Shown in pieces: positions 28,093 through 38,544 of a stretch of DNA of 64,000 nt (position 1 is its first letter; every line of letters begins with the position of its first letter). This DNA comes from Shewanella intestini (GTDB lineage: Bacteria; Pseudomonadota; Gammaproteobacteria; Enterobacterales; Shewanellaceae), in contig NZ_JAAIKR010000001.1 of NCBI RefSeq assembly GCF_018221465.1, positions 372,001 through 436,000 on the forward strand, given 5' to 3'. A program made the position numbers and the translations under genes. The notes under the pieces are model-generated. The model was not told where the DNA came from and searched no databases. It saw only the letters and a program-made list of their open reading frames with translations.

Positions 28093-29481
28093 TTATTTCT
28101 GGCCTCTATTATGTTTAAACCAAGTATCGAAACTGGCTTTCGGGGCTTGTGGTAATTCTCTATGTTGTCCCCATGCGCCTGAAAACGGCTTAAGTAAACG
28201 GTGTGGTAATATATTTAGTGAAGTCCTCGCCACAGTCATCGCACAATTAGTAGCGGTTTTATTGGCCATTAGTTTGCCAACTAATGGCATGTAGTGTCGC
28301 TTGCCATAAGGTAAGGTTTGCGCTTGAGCTTTTAAGTACCGCTGATGGGCGATGATTTTATCTAACGGCACTTTTGTTGGGCACACAAAGCTGCAGCTGC
28401 CACATAATGTACATGCCCAAGCGCTTGAATGGGTTTCATCATGCTGGGCACCAACGGCAATACCAATTGGGCCGGGAATGGTATAGTTATAACTATGACC
28501 ACCAGAGCGGCGGTAAACAGGGCAAGTGTTTAAGCAACCACCGCAGCGGATACACTTTAATGATTTAGCCAATATTTTATCTTTCAGCATTTCACTGCGG
28601 CCATTATCAACAATAATCACATGCATTTCGCCGCCAGGTTTCGGTGCTTTATAGCAAGATGAATAAGTGGTGATAAGCTGACCAGTCGCATTTCTGGCTA
28701 AAGTGCGCAGCAGTACGGCGGCGCTGTCCATATTGGGGATTACTTTGTCTATGCCCATGGAATGTAGCTGTAAACTAGGTAAGTTCACGCCCATATCAGC
28801 ATTGCCTTCATTGGTGCAAACAATTATGCCGCCTTGGTCAGCAATGGCCATATTTACCCCGGTCATGGCAGCATCTGCAGATAAAAACTGTTCTCGCAAG
28901 TGCGCTCTGGCTGCTCGGGTTAAATATGTTGGGTCACTGGCACCAGCTTGTGTGCCTATTTTTTCATGGAATAAATCACCCACTTCTTGTTTTTTTAAAT
29001 GGATGGCAGGCACCACAATGTGCGAAGGTGCTTGCCCAGCTAATTGAATGATGCGTTCACCTAAATCGGTATCAATAACCTCGATACCTCTTTGTTCAAG
29101 ATAGGGGTTTAAGTGGCACTCTTCTGTGAGCATCGATTTTGATTTCACTAATTTTTTAACCTGATGTTTGGCTAAAATATTGTGGGTAATTTGGTTGTGT
29201 TCTTGCGCGTCTTTAGCCCAATGAACTTGAATACCATTTGCAATACAGTTGCTTTCAAATTCGGTCAGATAATCGGCTAAATGACTTAGCGAGTGTTGTT
29301 TTATGTGAGAACCCAGTTTACGCAGTGTTTCCCATTCAGGCACTTGACTTGCTGCGCGATCGCGCTTTTCTCTTAATGTCCATAACGCTTTTGAGTGCCA
29401 ATTAACACGCTGTTCGTCACGACAAAAAATTTCGGCTTTATGAGCATGTGTTGCTGGCTTAGTTTGGGCAGATGACATCAT
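28093..29481 (-). CDS. lldF: L-lactate dehydrogenase iron-sulfur subunit LldF (LutB-like)
   Basis: The 462-residue protein has an N-terminal LUD domain (TNEGNADMGVNLPSLQLHSMG) and two ferredoxin-like clusters near residues 310-360: CIRCGGCLNTCP and CTLCGSCSFVCP. This is the electron-transfer subunit of LldEFG/LutABC, which oxidises L-lactate to pyruvate and passes electrons to the quinone pool. It lies 6 bp after lldE and 1 bp before lldG. The usual partner genes lldP and dld-II are not adjacent in this window. Confidence 0.93.
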   Translation of the reverse strand: MMSSAQTKPATHAHKAEIFCRDEQRVNWHSKALWTLREKRDRAASQVPEWETLRKLGSHIKQHSLSHLADYLTEFESNCIANGIQVHWAKDAQEHNQITHNILAKHQVKKLVKSKSMLTEECHLNPYLEQRGIEVIDTDLGERIIQLAGQAPSHIVVPAIHLKKQEVGDLFHEKIGTQAGASDPTYLTRAARAHLREQFLSADAAMTGVNMAIADQGGIIVCTNEGNADMGVNLPSLQLHSMGIDKVIPNMDSAAVLLRTLARNATGQLITTYSSCYKAPKPGGEMHVIIVDNGRSEMLKDKILAKSLKCIRCGGCLNTCPVYRRSGGHSYNYTIPGPIGIAVGAQHDETHSSAWACTLCGSCSFVCPTKVPLDKIIAHQRYLKAQAQTLPYGKRHYMPLVGKLMANKTATNCAMTVARTSLNILPHRLLKPFSGAWGQHRELPQAPKASFDTWFKHNRGQK

Positions 29482-29487
29482 AGCTCC

Positions 29488-30231
29488 TTATAGTGCGCTG
29501 TTGAGAATTTGAGCAATATGGCGGGTGGTGATAGGCAATTGTTGACGGCGGATCATGCCATCTAAATGCAGTAGGCAAGAGGGGTCAAAACCGACGACAT
29601 ATTCAGCCCCTGTGGCAGCATGTGCTTGGGCTTTGTCTTTACCCATTTTGGCTGATACTGCCCCTTCATCGACAGCAAATGTGCCACCAAAACCGCAGCA
29701 TTCATCTCGCGGATCTGGGTAGACAATCTCAAGCGCATCAATTGCACTTAACACCGCTTCTACTTTATTAAATTGTCGTCCCATGCTTTCACTTGGTGTG
29801 GCAAGACTAAGCATGCGAATACCGTGACAGCTCATTTGTAAACTCACCTTACTTGGCACCGGATGGTTAAACTGTTTAATAGGGGCTATGTCGTGCAAGA
29901 ATTCAGTTAGCTCATAGAGTTTGTCAATAACGATTTGGGCACTTGGGCTATTATCAAATTTATGAAAATTCTCTTTTGCAGCCACTAAACAAGATGCTGC
30001 AGGGCAAACAATGGCGTCACACTCAACATGTTTAAAAGCATTGAGCAGTTTTAAAGTGGTGTTTTTCGCTTCATCAAAACAGCCTGAGTTAGTCATGGGT
30101 TGACCGCAACAGGTTTGTCCTTCCGGCAAAATAACTTGGTGACCGAGTTTTTCTAGCACTTCAAGGGTGGCAATGCCGACGTCGGGCATCATTTGATTAA
30201 CAAGGCAGGGAATAAATAACGCAATTTTCAT
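29488..30231 (-). CDS. lldE: L-lactate dehydrogenase complex subunit LldE (LutA-like)
   Basis: The 247-residue protein consists of two CCG domains: CCGQPMTNSGCFDEAKN near residue 41 and CCGFGGTFAVDEG near residue 178. These cysteine-rich motifs bind iron-sulfur clusters in the LutA/GlpC/HdrB type. It is the first gene of lldEFG. The promoter must lie in the 757-bp gap to its right. Confidence 0.92.
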   Translation of the reverse strand: MKIALFIPCLVNQMMPDVGIATLEVLEKLGHQVILPEGQTCCGQPMTNSGCFDEAKNTTLKLLNAFKHVECDAIVCPAASCLVAAKENFHKFDNSPSAQIVIDKLYELTEFLHDIAPIKQFNHPVPSKVSLQMSCHGIRMLSLATPSESMGRQFNKVEAVLSAIDALEIVYPDPRDECCGFGGTFAVDEGAVSAKMGKDKAQAHAATGAEYVVGFDPSCLLHLDGMIRRQQLPITTRHIAQILNSAL

Positions 30232-30988
30232 GGCTCTGTTCTCTTAATAAAAGATATTTGCAGGCTGAGGTGTTTTTATTGTTGTTTGATGAATAACCTG
30301 TTTGGGGGTGACCTAATGTATAGCTTTAATTTTGCAAAAAACATCAGTAAAAAAACAAATATACTGAGCTACTTTTTCATTAATGCAAAAAAGGGGGTGT
30401 TATCGGTGTGATAAGGCAATAAGACACAGAGGCAACGAATAAGAATAGCGATGTTGTCATTAAAAATTGATCATAAGGGAATAAATAAAGGTGAGTCAGC
30501 AGAAAGGTGCTCAACTATCCGTCTTAATATCGAGTCTGTGTTTTGATTTCCTCTTCGTTATTTACATGCTTTGCTATTGAAATCCAAGCCATTATTCAAA
30601 AAAAACAGACTCAAAAACCTTAATCAATCCCCCCTCAATAACAAACGAAGACGCGACATTTTTAGCAAAATAATAAGACATTGCAGTTAATAAATTACTA
30701 CCTCAGGTAAACCCAAACGCCATAATAAATCAATGTTAATGACGAAAACACATGGGGCAATAACGTAAGCGTATTCAGCAATAAGCACAGTAAATAGTTA
30801 ACTGTCTAATTGAGTTATCACCTTGATGTTGAACCATAAACCTAACAGGATTTGGCATACGATGTTTACATGCGTAAGGTCAATGAGGGAAGAGATAACA
30901 AGAGGGAAAAAAAAAGCGGAATTGAAGCACAAAAGCAGGCTGAAAATGAAAACGGCAAGCGGGTTTTCGCTTGCCGTTTTAGTGGTAT
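30232..30988. other. non-coding region between chemoreceptor and lldEFG
   Basis: About 750 bp. The right end holds the chemoreceptor terminator (30949-30980); the left end should carry the lldE promoter. A frame at 30852-31082 runs through this terminator and has poor composition, so it is not called. No recognisable lactate-regulator operator or gene remnant was found. Confidence 0.45.
30949..30980. terminator. intrinsic terminator of the chemoreceptor gene
   Basis: AAAACGGCAAGC, loop GGGTTTTC, GCTTGCCGTTTT. It has A/T runs on both sides and lies 9 bp beyond the minus-strand stop codon. Confidence 0.85.
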
Positions 30989-32992
30989 TTATACTTTAAA
31001 AATACCAATTTGGCGTTTTATTTCTCGCGACATATTGGCCAGTTCATTGGCCGCTTCAACACCCATTGCCGAGCGATGCTGACTGTCGCTTGCTGAGGTT
31101 GAAATTGAATGTAAGTTATTAGACACATCATGAGCAACGGCGCTTTGCTCTTCTGTGGCGCTAGCAATCGTGGTAGTAAATAAGGCAAGCTCTTCAATGC
31201 TGGCATTAATTTGACTTAAATTCTCATTTACAGACATACCTTGTTTTGCTGATTCTTGACCAAGGTGCTGGCATTGCTGCATTTGATCCGCAGTCAGTTT
31301 AACTTGCTCTTGTAGACGGGTAATGGTGGTTGAAATTTCACTAATTGATTGTTGAGTGCGCTGTGCTAAAGAACGGACTTCATCTGCCACTACGGCAAAC
31401 CCACGACCTTGTTCGCCCGCTCGAGCCGCTTCAATTGCAGCGTTAAGTGCCAATAAGTTAGTTTGCTCAGCAATACCGTTAATGACTTCAGTTACTTTAC
31501 TAATAGCCTCACTTTCAACGGTGACTTGCTCAATGTTGGCTTGTGATTGGTTTAATTGTTCACTTAAGTTGTCAAGCGATGACACTACGTGGGCAAGTTG
31601 TTGGTGACCTTCGCGTGATGAGACGTCAACTTGTTGGCTTTGCATTGCGCCTTGGGATGCGTTGTTTGCCACTTCTCGAATCGACGCTGACATTTGTTCG
31701 ATGGCCGTTGCGACCAATTCGGTTTGCGCCAATAAGCTATCAGCCTCTTTACCATTGATTTGAGCAATTTCTTGGCCTTGCTCAGATTGATGTTCCAGTG
31801 ATTCAACAGACGTTTGCAATGACTGAATAAGTGCACTTAAGTTGTCTGCCATATAATGTGTGCTGTTAGTAATGAGCGCGATTTCGTTATTCGAATTAGG
31901 GTTAACTAAATCAAATTGTTGAGATAAATCGCCTTCACCTAACTTAGTTATTTTTTCTTGTAAGATTGTAAGTGGCTTAGTTGCTTTGGTTATCACTAAA
32001 TAAAGTAATACAGAGATAACGACTAACCCAATAGCGGCAATAATTAATATAGTTTTGAGTAAGGCGGCACTACCACTGGTTAATTCATTGAGCTTGGTAA
32101 AGCTAACTAACGTCCAGTCCCACTTTGGAATGTGGACAGTATATGACACCATTTTTTGACCGTCAGAGCCAGTGAAGTGCTTGAGCGTATCAGTAGTAAA
32201 TACTTGTTTTGCAGAGAGCCCGTCAGTGTAATTAGTGCTAAAGGCCGTATCTGCGTTTAATTGAGGGTGAGCAATAATTGTGCGGTCACTATTTTTGATT
32301 AATGCGTAGTAACCGGTTTTTTCAATGGTTAGCTCTTTTACTGTTTGTTGAATTTGCTCAATAGTCAGTGATATATCAAAGCCGATAAACATAATACCAA
32401 TAACGCGTTTATTGCTATTAAAAATAGGGCGATAAACACTCATGTAATCTTTACCAAATAATTTGGCATAGCCTTCATATTCTTGACCATTGATTATTTT
32501 TTGATAAGCCGGATGCGATGTACCTAACTTGGTCCCAATAGCGCGTTGACCATTGGGTTTTCTTAATGAAGTAGAGATACGAACGAAATCATCGCCTTCA
32601 CGAACAAAAATGGTGGCTGAACCGTGGGTTAATTTAGAGAAGCGATCAACTTTACTTACTTGACCGTTAACTTCTTCATGTTCATGAAAAAGAGCGGGTG
32701 AAGATACACCTAAAACTTTAACCATCTTGTCTGCGATATGGAATTGGTTTGGGTACATTAGGCCGAGAATATTGGCATTTCGATGAGCGAGTTCAAGCAT
32801 ACTGTTGTAGTGCAGTTCAATGAGCTTACCACTACTGTGCATTTGCGTTTCGAGTGCATGAGTCGCTTTTTCTGTTAATGCTTGGCTAGACATTAAATAC
32901 GAACCAGCTGACATTAAGCTTAAAACAATAATACAAAGCAGTAATGCTAATGAGCTAATTTGCTTTGACAGCGGCCATTTTGTGTAGTTCAT
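30989..32992 (-). CDS. methyl-accepting chemotaxis protein with Cache sensor
   Basis: The 667-residue protein has a membrane helix near residues 13-35 and a periplasmic Cache-type sensor of about 250 residues ([33 protein letters not shown]). A second helix follows near 300-322, then HAMP, then the MCP signalling domain with the conserved hairpin [20 protein letters not shown]. The start at 32992 leaves 8 bp to an AGGA site; upstream in-frame codons are closer to or beyond it. There is no obvious C-terminal methylesterase-docking pentapeptide. Position next to lldEFG suggests, but does not prove, organic-acid sensing. Confidence 0.9.
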   Translation of the reverse strand: MNYTKWPLSKQISSLALLLCIIVLSLMSAGSYLMSSQALTEKATHALETQMHSSGKLIELHYNSMLELAHRNANILGLMYPNQFHIADKMVKVLGVSSPALFHEHEEVNGQVSKVDRFSKLTHGSATIFVREGDDFVRISTSLRKPNGQRAIGTKLGTSHPAYQKIINGQEYEGYAKLFGKDYMSVYRPIFNSNKRVIGIMFIGFDISLTIEQIQQTVKELTIEKTGYYALIKNSDRTIIAHPQLNADTAFSTNYTDGLSAKQVFTTDTLKHFTGSDGQKMVSYTVHIPKWDWTLVSFTKLNELTSGSAALLKTILIIAAIGLVVISVLLYLVITKATKPLTILQEKITKLGEGDLSQQFDLVNPNSNNEIALITNSTHYMADNLSALIQSLQTSVESLEHQSEQGQEIAQINGKEADSLLAQTELVATAIEQMSASIREVANNASQGAMQSQQVDVSSREGHQQLAHVVSSLDNLSEQLNQSQANIEQVTVESEAISKVTEVINGIAEQTNLLALNAAIEAARAGEQGRGFAVVADEVRSLAQRTQQSISEISTTITRLQEQVKLTADQMQQCQHLGQESAKQGMSVNENLSQINASIEELALFTTTIASATEEQSAVAHDVSNNLHSISTSASDSQHRSAMGVEAANELANMSREIKRQIGIFKV

Positions 32993-33182
32993 TGTCATCT
33001 TCCTAAAGTTAATTATGTGAGTAATGTAGTCAAAAATATCTGCCCCATAGGTGATGCAATTCACAGAAAATTAATATTTTCTAATATATGTGTATCGATT
33101 ACTCATTTGTGTTGTTGACCTTCGCTGTTTACGTTTCTTATTTTTGTAGCTATGTATTTAAATTGGTTTTAAATGTGTATTT

Positions 33183-36100
33183 TTAATTGTGCTTGTTACT
33201 TAAGAGTAGAATGTATAGCGTAGGAACCCAAATAAGTGACAACAAAGTGGTTAACAACGTACCGCCAGCAATCGCAATAGCAAAGGGAGGCCAAAATCCT
33301 CCGCCGGCGATGATTAACGGTAAAAAACCTCCGATGGTGGTAATGGTCGTTGAGCCAATGTGTCTGCCGCAACGGTTAACAATATTAACTACGCCATCCA
33401 AGTCGCTTTGTTTGGCTGTGGGAAAGGCTTCAAGTTCAGCTAAAATGACAATTGCGGCATTAATGGCTAATCCCATTAACCCCAATAAACCGATGATAAC
33501 GGTGAAGCCAAATGGATAGCCAAATACAAATACCGCTAATAATCCAAGCCCGGCAGATTGAATCGCACTAAGTAAAATAATGGCGGTTAATCTAAATGAA
33601 TTGAACGATAACACCACGGTTGCCAGTAGCAAGGTAACAACGAGAACCAAGTTAGACATTAGGTTGCCGACGGCCTCATTGCGTTTTGCATTTTCTCCCC
33701 CAACTTCAATATGATAGCCAGCTGGCATAACCATGGTATTAATGTGTTGCTGCACATCGCTAAGGACTTTGGCCGGTAGAACACCGCTGGTGATATAAGC
33801 TTCAATGGTGTTTACCCGCTCACCATTGCGCCTTGGAATTGCGCTGCGACTGACATTAACTTGGCTAGTCGCCAAAGCCGACAACGGAATACCTGAGCCA
33901 ATTGAAGAGACCAGCGTTAGGCCATCAAGTTGGCTGGTTTGCTGTCTGTTTTCATCATTGAGTCTAACGCGAATAGGTAATAATTCGGTGTTTTCAATAA
34001 TGCTGCCACCCGTTACGCCCGTGGTTGCCATTTGGACTTGATTGGCAATCTCACTGAGACTTAAGCCACTCATTAAACTGGCATCTTCATTAACTTGTAG
34101 CCACACCTTTGGGGTACTTGGGCTAAGTGTTGCGCGGGTATGAAGTACATCTGCGGTTTGCGATAATTGTTTTCTGACGTCCTCACCAATCACTTTTAAG
34201 GTATCAAGTGATGGACCATATATGCGTAATTCGACAGGGGCATTAAACGGTGGGCCTTGCTCTAGTTTTCTTACCAAAATTTGTGCTTGTGGGAAAGCCG
34301 TATCTAGCTGGGTTTGTAGTTGTAATATCAAGCGGTTTGCAGCGTTAAAGTCGGTGACTTTCACCATGGCTTGAGCGTAGTTTTTTGCCCCTTGTTGGCG
34401 CTGAGTTAAATTGTAATAAAATGAAGGTGTATTGCCACCAACTACCCACGTAACCTCGCTAATGTCGCTGATTGCTTGCAAATGTTTATCAATAGATTGC
34501 ACCTGTTTTAAGGTGTTAGCAATACTGACATGCGCTGCCAGATACATTTCAATTTGGAACATGTCTCGGTCTGATGGTGGAAAGAATTGTTCGGTCATTT
34601 TACTGGCCGCATAAAAACCACTTATAGGCAGTAAGCCGATGATAATGGCCGTTAAAACAGGTTTTTTTAAGGCAATGTGTAAACTACGGGTAAAAGCCTT
34701 ACTTAGGCGAGGAAAGGCCATACCTTGTTGATACCAAGCAGTTGGTGCCTGCTGTTGTGAAAACCGCCCCGCAAGACCGGCAATAATGGTGTGAGAAATA
34801 ATATACGAGCCTAAAAGTGCAAACATGACTGAAATCGCGATGCCGCCAACAAACTCGCCCGCAGCCCCAGGCATTAGCATTATTGGGGCAAAAGCCAGCA
34901 TGGTTGTAATTGTGGAACCTGCAAGCGGGATCCATAAATGATGAATGGTTTGCTGTACAGCTTGAAGTTTAGATAAGCCTTGGCGGCGCTTTTGGGCAAT
35001 GGCATCGACAATCACAATCGCGTTATCAACCATAATACCGAGTGCAACCACCAGTCCGGTGACTGACATTTGGTGAATGGGTAAGCCGGTGTATTTCATG
35101 CATGCGAGGGTAAATAATGCTGTCAACGGCAAAGACAGCGCGACAATCAATGCGTTGCGCAGCCCAAGAGTGAGCAGTAATACCAGTAAGATAATGACGA
35201 AACCTTGCAGCAAGTTGATCATCAAATCACCTAAACGCACACTGGTATAGGCTTGTTGATCAAATAGCCATTGCACTTTGATATTGCTGGGTAAGTTAAC
35301 TTCAAATTGTTTAATAAGTTGATTGATTTTGGCTTGCCAAATATCGACCCGATTATCGTCAATCATTCTTGCTGCAACCAGGATGCCTTGTTGGCTATTG
35401 ATTAGTGCAATGCTATTTGCTGGCGATTTAGCTTGGCGGGTGATCGTTGCGACATCCCCAAGGCGAATAATTTGACCATGAGTATCAACCTTTAATGGTA
35501 CTTGGCGTATGCGGCTTTGAGAGTCAAATTCGCCAGACACTTCGATAAGCGCCCTAAATTGCAGATTATCTAGCTCGCCTGCTGCAATTTTTGTGTCAGC
35601 ATTATTCAAAATGCTAGCGATGAGGGCAGGGGTGAGGTTAAGTTGGCTTATCTTATGAGCATTGAGTTCAACTAATATTTCTTCTTCGGGTGAGCCGTAT
35701 AATTTGACAAAATCTGTACCATTTAAAATCCGCAGTTTACTTTGTAACTCTTTAGCGTAGCGGTTAAGCATGTCAGCCCGTACAGGGGAGGTGTCTGACC
35801 AAGTTAATCCTAAAATAGCGGTGTTAGCGTAGCCGACTTGATCATCAAGAATACCATTGCGGGCACTTTGCGGCAGGGCAGTTTGGGCATCTGCTATTAA
35901 ATTGCGCGCCCGAGACCAAACCGGATCGGTGTCAGTAATGGCGTCTTTTAATTCCAACTGAATAACGGATATGCCAGGGCGAGAAGTTGATTGTACTAAT
36001 TTCAGTTCATCTAAGCGGCGTAATTGGTTTTCGAGTACCTCTGTCACTAATGCTTCGACGCGCTCAGCTGATGCGCCAGGGTATTGGGTGATAACAGAAG

Positions 36101-36227
36101 CAAAGCGATTGGTGATATGTGGGTCTTCTGTACGAGGTAAGCTAGAAATAGCACCTAAGCCTGCGACAATTAACAGCGCAATAAATAAGCTGGTTAACCT
36201 ACCATTTTCGACAAATGCTTTAATCAT
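33183..36227 (-). CDS. RND-type efflux transporter permease
   Basis: The 1014-residue AcrB-like protein has duplicated halves with periplasmic loops (FASVITQYPGASAERVEALV, ELRIYGPSLDTLKV) and 12 membrane helices. The TM4 proton-relay motif reads GIMVDNAIVIVD, so the second Asp of the AcrB pair is Asn. TM10 reads GLMGLAINAAIV, lacking the AcrB lysine. Both changes are seen in some non-AcrB RND subfamilies. The ATG at 36227 has an AGGAGG site 5 bp upstream, ruling out an earlier TTG. Its adaptor gene precedes it by 130 bp; no outer-membrane channel gene is present, so a shared TolC-like channel is inferred. Confidence 0.92.
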   Translation of the reverse strand: MIKAFVENGRLTSLFIALLIVAGLGAISSLPRTEDPHITNRFASVITQYPGASAERVEALVTEVLENQLRRLDELKLVQSTSRPGISVIQLELKDAITDTDPVWSRARNLIADAQTALPQSARNGILDDQVGYANTAILGLTWSDTSPVRADMLNRYAKELQSKLRILNGTDFVKLYGSPEEEILVELNAHKISQLNLTPALIASILNNADTKIAAGELDNLQFRALIEVSGEFDSQSRIRQVPLKVDTHGQIIRLGDVATITRQAKSPANSIALINSQQGILVAARMIDDNRVDIWQAKINQLIKQFEVNLPSNIKVQWLFDQQAYTSVRLGDLMINLLQGFVIILLVLLLTLGLRNALIVALSLPLTALFTLACMKYTGLPIHQMSVTGLVVALGIMVDNAIVIVDAIAQKRRQGLSKLQAVQQTIHHLWIPLAGSTITTMLAFAPIMLMPGAAGEFVGGIAISVMFALLGSYIISHTIIAGLAGRFSQQQAPTAWYQQGMAFPRLSKAFTRSLHIALKKPVLTAIIIGLLPISGFYAASKMTEQFFPPSDRDMFQIEMYLAAHVSIANTLKQVQSIDKHLQAISDISEVTWVVGGNTPSFYYNLTQRQQGAKNYAQAMVKVTDFNAANRLILQLQTQLDTAFPQAQILVRKLEQGPPFNAPVELRIYGPSLDTLKVIGEDVRKQLSQTADVLHTRATLSPSTPKVWLQVNEDASLMSGLSLSEIANQVQMATTGVTGGSIIENTELLPIRVRLNDENRQQTSQLDGLTLVSSIGSGIPLSALATSQVNVSRSAIPRRNGERVNTIEAYITSGVLPAKVLSDVQQHINTMVMPAGYHIEVGGENAKRNEAVGNLMSNLVLVVTLLLATVVLSFNSFRLTAIILLSAIQSAGLGLLAVFVFGYPFGFTVIIGLLGLMGLAINAAIVILAELEAFPTAKQSDLDGVVNIVNRCGRHIGSTTITTIGGFLPLIIAGGGFWPPFAIAIAGGTLLTTLLSLIWVPTLYILLLSNKHN

Positions 36228-36357
36228 AACGCCTCCTGACAAGCAGATTGATGACGTGTTGATAGGGGCGTTTTTATGTCTTGGCAGCGGGTTGCAGCTT
36301 GGCCTGTTAATTGTTGAGATGGCTGCTTTTTATTTGAAGAGTTCATCAATGGCATGA

Positions 36358-37494
36358 CTATAATGCCTCCAAACGCTTGGGCGTTTGTGTGAGCACTTGT
36401 TGGCCGACGACTAATTTGTGCAGCCCTGCTACAACCAATGTGTCTTGCGCGGCAATTGCGCCGGTTATGTAAGCTTGGGCATTATTGGTATAAATTATTT
36501 CTACATCACGACGTTCAATAAACTGTTTGCCGGTATTGTCTGTGCTGACTAAAAGCACATTCCAGAGACCGCGAATACCGTCGGTTAATGTTGAAATAGG
36601 CACCCAAAAGCCATTTTGGGCAATAGTTTGTTGGTGGCTGAAATAGGCCATTTCACCATTAATGACATTGGCTTTTGAATCAAGGGCAACTCTCACTTGT
36701 ACAGTGCGAGTTACGCTGTCCACTTCAGCGCTAATGCCAGCAATGATGCCTGTTAATTGATTACTGCCTACCACAATATCCACAGGCTTAGCTGGAGCAA
36801 GTTGCTGAGCAACATGGATTGGTACACCGATGTAAGCCAGTTGGGTGGATTGCCCCACCAAAGTAAAAATGGGAGTGGCAACATTGATAACAGCACCTTT
36901 ATTTTGTTGGCGTTTACTAATTACGCCTGCAAAAGGAGCGGTTAGGGTTGATTTGTTAATTTTTAATTGAGTGGCCTCTAAACTTGCTTCAAGTCTTTGC
37001 TTATTGGCTAATAAACTTTGCACTTGTTGCTGGTTTTCATCGAGCTGCTGCGCCGAGACATAGCGTTCAGATGATAACTGGGTGACACGTTTTAAATTGC
37101 TTTTTGCTAAGTCGATATCGGCTTGAGTTTGAAGGAGGCTTGCTTGTAATTGTTTTTGTTCTGCAAGCAATAAGCTGGTGTCGAGCTGCGCTAATATTTG
37201 ACCTTGCTTGACGTTATCGCCACTATCAACGGCGATGCTATTAAGTTTTCCTGCTAGTTCAAACCCAAGAGCGGTGGTGTTTGCTGCGCGAATTACCCCG
37301 GTATAAGTTTGCTGTTGTTGATATTCAGATGCCGGAGTTAACGTTAGGGTGTTCACCGTTTGTAATCGAGGTAATACTGGTGACGCCGCTGGATCGTTAT
37401 CGCAGCCGCTTATCCCAATGCAGGTAAAAAAAATCAATATGAGATGCTTAAATGACGGGGTTAATATTCGATTGGGGTTAGAGAAATAAAGCAT
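36358..37494 (-). CDS. RND efflux periplasmic adaptor (membrane fusion protein), lipoprotein
   Basis: The 378-residue protein starts with a signal peptide ending in a lipobox ISGC, so it is probably inner-membrane anchored by lipid. Domain order is typical of HlyD/AcrA adaptors: a beta-barrel/lipoyl half (LNSIAVDSGDNVKQGQILAQL), an alpha-helical hairpin (about residues 108-170), the second lipoyl half (TAPFAGVISKRQQNKGAVIN), and a C-terminal membrane-proximal domain. It is upstream of the RND permease and divergent from a TetR gene. Two tandem TetR-like palindromes in the shared promoter region likely control it. Confidence 0.92.
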   Translation of the reverse strand: MLYFSNPNRILTPSFKHLILIFFTCIGISGCDNDPAASPVLPRLQTVNTLTLTPASEYQQQQTYTGVIRAANTTALGFELAGKLNSIAVDSGDNVKQGQILAQLDTSLLLAEQKQLQASLLQTQADIDLAKSNLKRVTQLSSERYVSAQQLDENQQQVQSLLANKQRLEASLEATQLKINKSTLTAPFAGVISKRQQNKGAVINVATPIFTLVGQSTQLAYIGVPIHVAQQLAPAKPVDIVVGSNQLTGIIAGISAEVDSVTRTVQVRVALDSKANVINGEMAYFSHQQTIAQNGFWVPISTLTDGIRGLWNVLLVSTDNTGKQFIERRDVEIIYTNNAQAYITGAIAAQDTLVVAGLHKLVVGQQVLTQTPKRLEAL

Positions 37495-37651
37495 GACAAC
37501 ATCCTTTTAATGACAATCGACAACGCCATACCTTACCTCTAGCCGCAGGCTTTCCCTGCTTGATGTCATTCATATTGTCATCTTACTAAAAGCAATTGGC
37601 TTATTTAAATATGGTGTTTTTGTGGTGTTTAAGTTGCGATTTTGTTACATC

Positions 37652-37667
37652 TAGACTGGCAAGTCTA
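37652..37667. promoter_or_regulatory. TetR-type palindrome, site 1
   Basis: TAGACT-GGCA-AGTCTA, perfect 6-bp arms. It shares the TAGAC half-site with the neighbouring palindrome 9 bp away. Confidence 0.68.
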
Positions 37668-37675
37668 ATTTAACG

Positions 37676-37699
37676 AAACTAGACTGTCTAGTCTAGTTT
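37676..37699. promoter_or_regulatory. TetR-type palindrome, site 2
   Basis: AAACTAGAC-TGTCTA-GTCTAGTTT: 9-bp perfect arms. It lies 62 bp before the TetR gene and about 180 bp before the adaptor gene. Confidence 0.75.
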
Positions 37700-37761
37700 G
37701 CGTGTAAGGACGGTGTAATACTGACTCCAGCGCGTTTTAAATGGTCATGGGTATTTGAAAT

Positions 37762-38403
37762 ATGATTGAAAAACAACCGCTAACAACCGTTGTCACTGCT
37801 GTTAGTCGCAGTAGCCACAAGCGCGAACAAATTTTGACTTCGGCTATTAATTTGTTTTGTAGTAATGGGTTTCACAATACCAGTATGGATGAGGTAGCAA
37901 AACTAGCGGATGTGTCAAAACAAACGGTTTATTCTCATTTTGGGTGTAAAGATGTGTTGTTTGCAGCGGCTATTGAGTCGAAATGTATAGAACATCAATT
38001 GAGCGATATTTTGCTTGATGTGCCCGCTGAGCCTGAAACTACATTGATGTTCTTTGCCAAACATTTTGGAGAGATGATTGTATCAGCAGATGCCATCACT
38101 GTTTATCAAGCATGTGTTGCCCAAGCGGATACCCATCCACAAACATCACAATTGTATTTTAATGCTGGCCCTTTACATGTGTTTTCATTGCTTGAAGATT
38201 ACTTCAAGGCGGTTTCAAAACTTGGGCAATATTATTTTTCACAACCTCGTCATTGTGCTGTTCGTTTGTGTTTAATGTTATTTGGCGAGCAGAGAATTGC
38301 GTTAGAGTTGGGCATTGACGTTCCTTTTAGCGCTGAAGACCGAACGCGATATTTACACGATACTGTCAGCATGTTTTTAAGGGCTTATGAAGCGAAGTCT
38401 TAA
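37762..38403 (+). CDS. TetR-family transcriptional regulator
   Basis: The 213-residue protein has the N-terminal TetR helix-turn-helix (REQILTSAINLFCSNGFHNTS, VAKLADVSKQTVYSHFG) and an all-helical C-terminal ligand domain. The C-terminal part (AVRLCLMLFGEQRIALELG) resembles the AcrR-like type that carries a C-terminal TetR_C_7-like domain. It is divergent from the adaptor-permease pair. Two palindromes built on TAGAC lie between, so it very likely represses the pump and itself. The inducer is unknown. Confidence 0.88.
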   Translation: MIEKQPLTTVVTAVSRSSHKREQILTSAINLFCSNGFHNTSMDEVAKLADVSKQTVYSHFGCKDVLFAAAIESKCIEHQLSDILLDVPAEPETTLMFFAKHFGEMIVSADAITVYQACVAQADTHPQTSQLYFNAGPLHVFSLLEDYFKAVSKLGQYYFSQPRHCAVRLCLMLFGEQRIALELGIDVPFSAEDRTRYLHDTVSMFLRAYEAKS

Positions 38404-38544
38404 GTTTCATAGCACGGCTTTGAGTAAAAAACGGTGTAAAAAATCATAAAATGTGAACATATTTATAGCATTAAGCGTATATTAGTTTGGTTACTCTAGT
38501 GATGACTTTAGATTGACGCCTATAAACATGGTGCTAACTTTTGA

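Noticed and set aside
30852-31082. 76-residue plus-strand frame between chemoreceptor and lldE
   Set aside because: It runs through the chemoreceptor terminator and the 3' end of that gene, and its composition is dominated by Lys/Glu from A-rich DNA.
36228-36242. upstream TTG start of the RND permease
   Set aside because: The AGGAGG ribosome site lies within this extension and points to the ATG at 36227.
35971-36357. 128-residue plus-strand frame overlapping the RND permease start
   Set aside because: It is antisense to the permease for most of its length and has no domain pattern or ribosome site.
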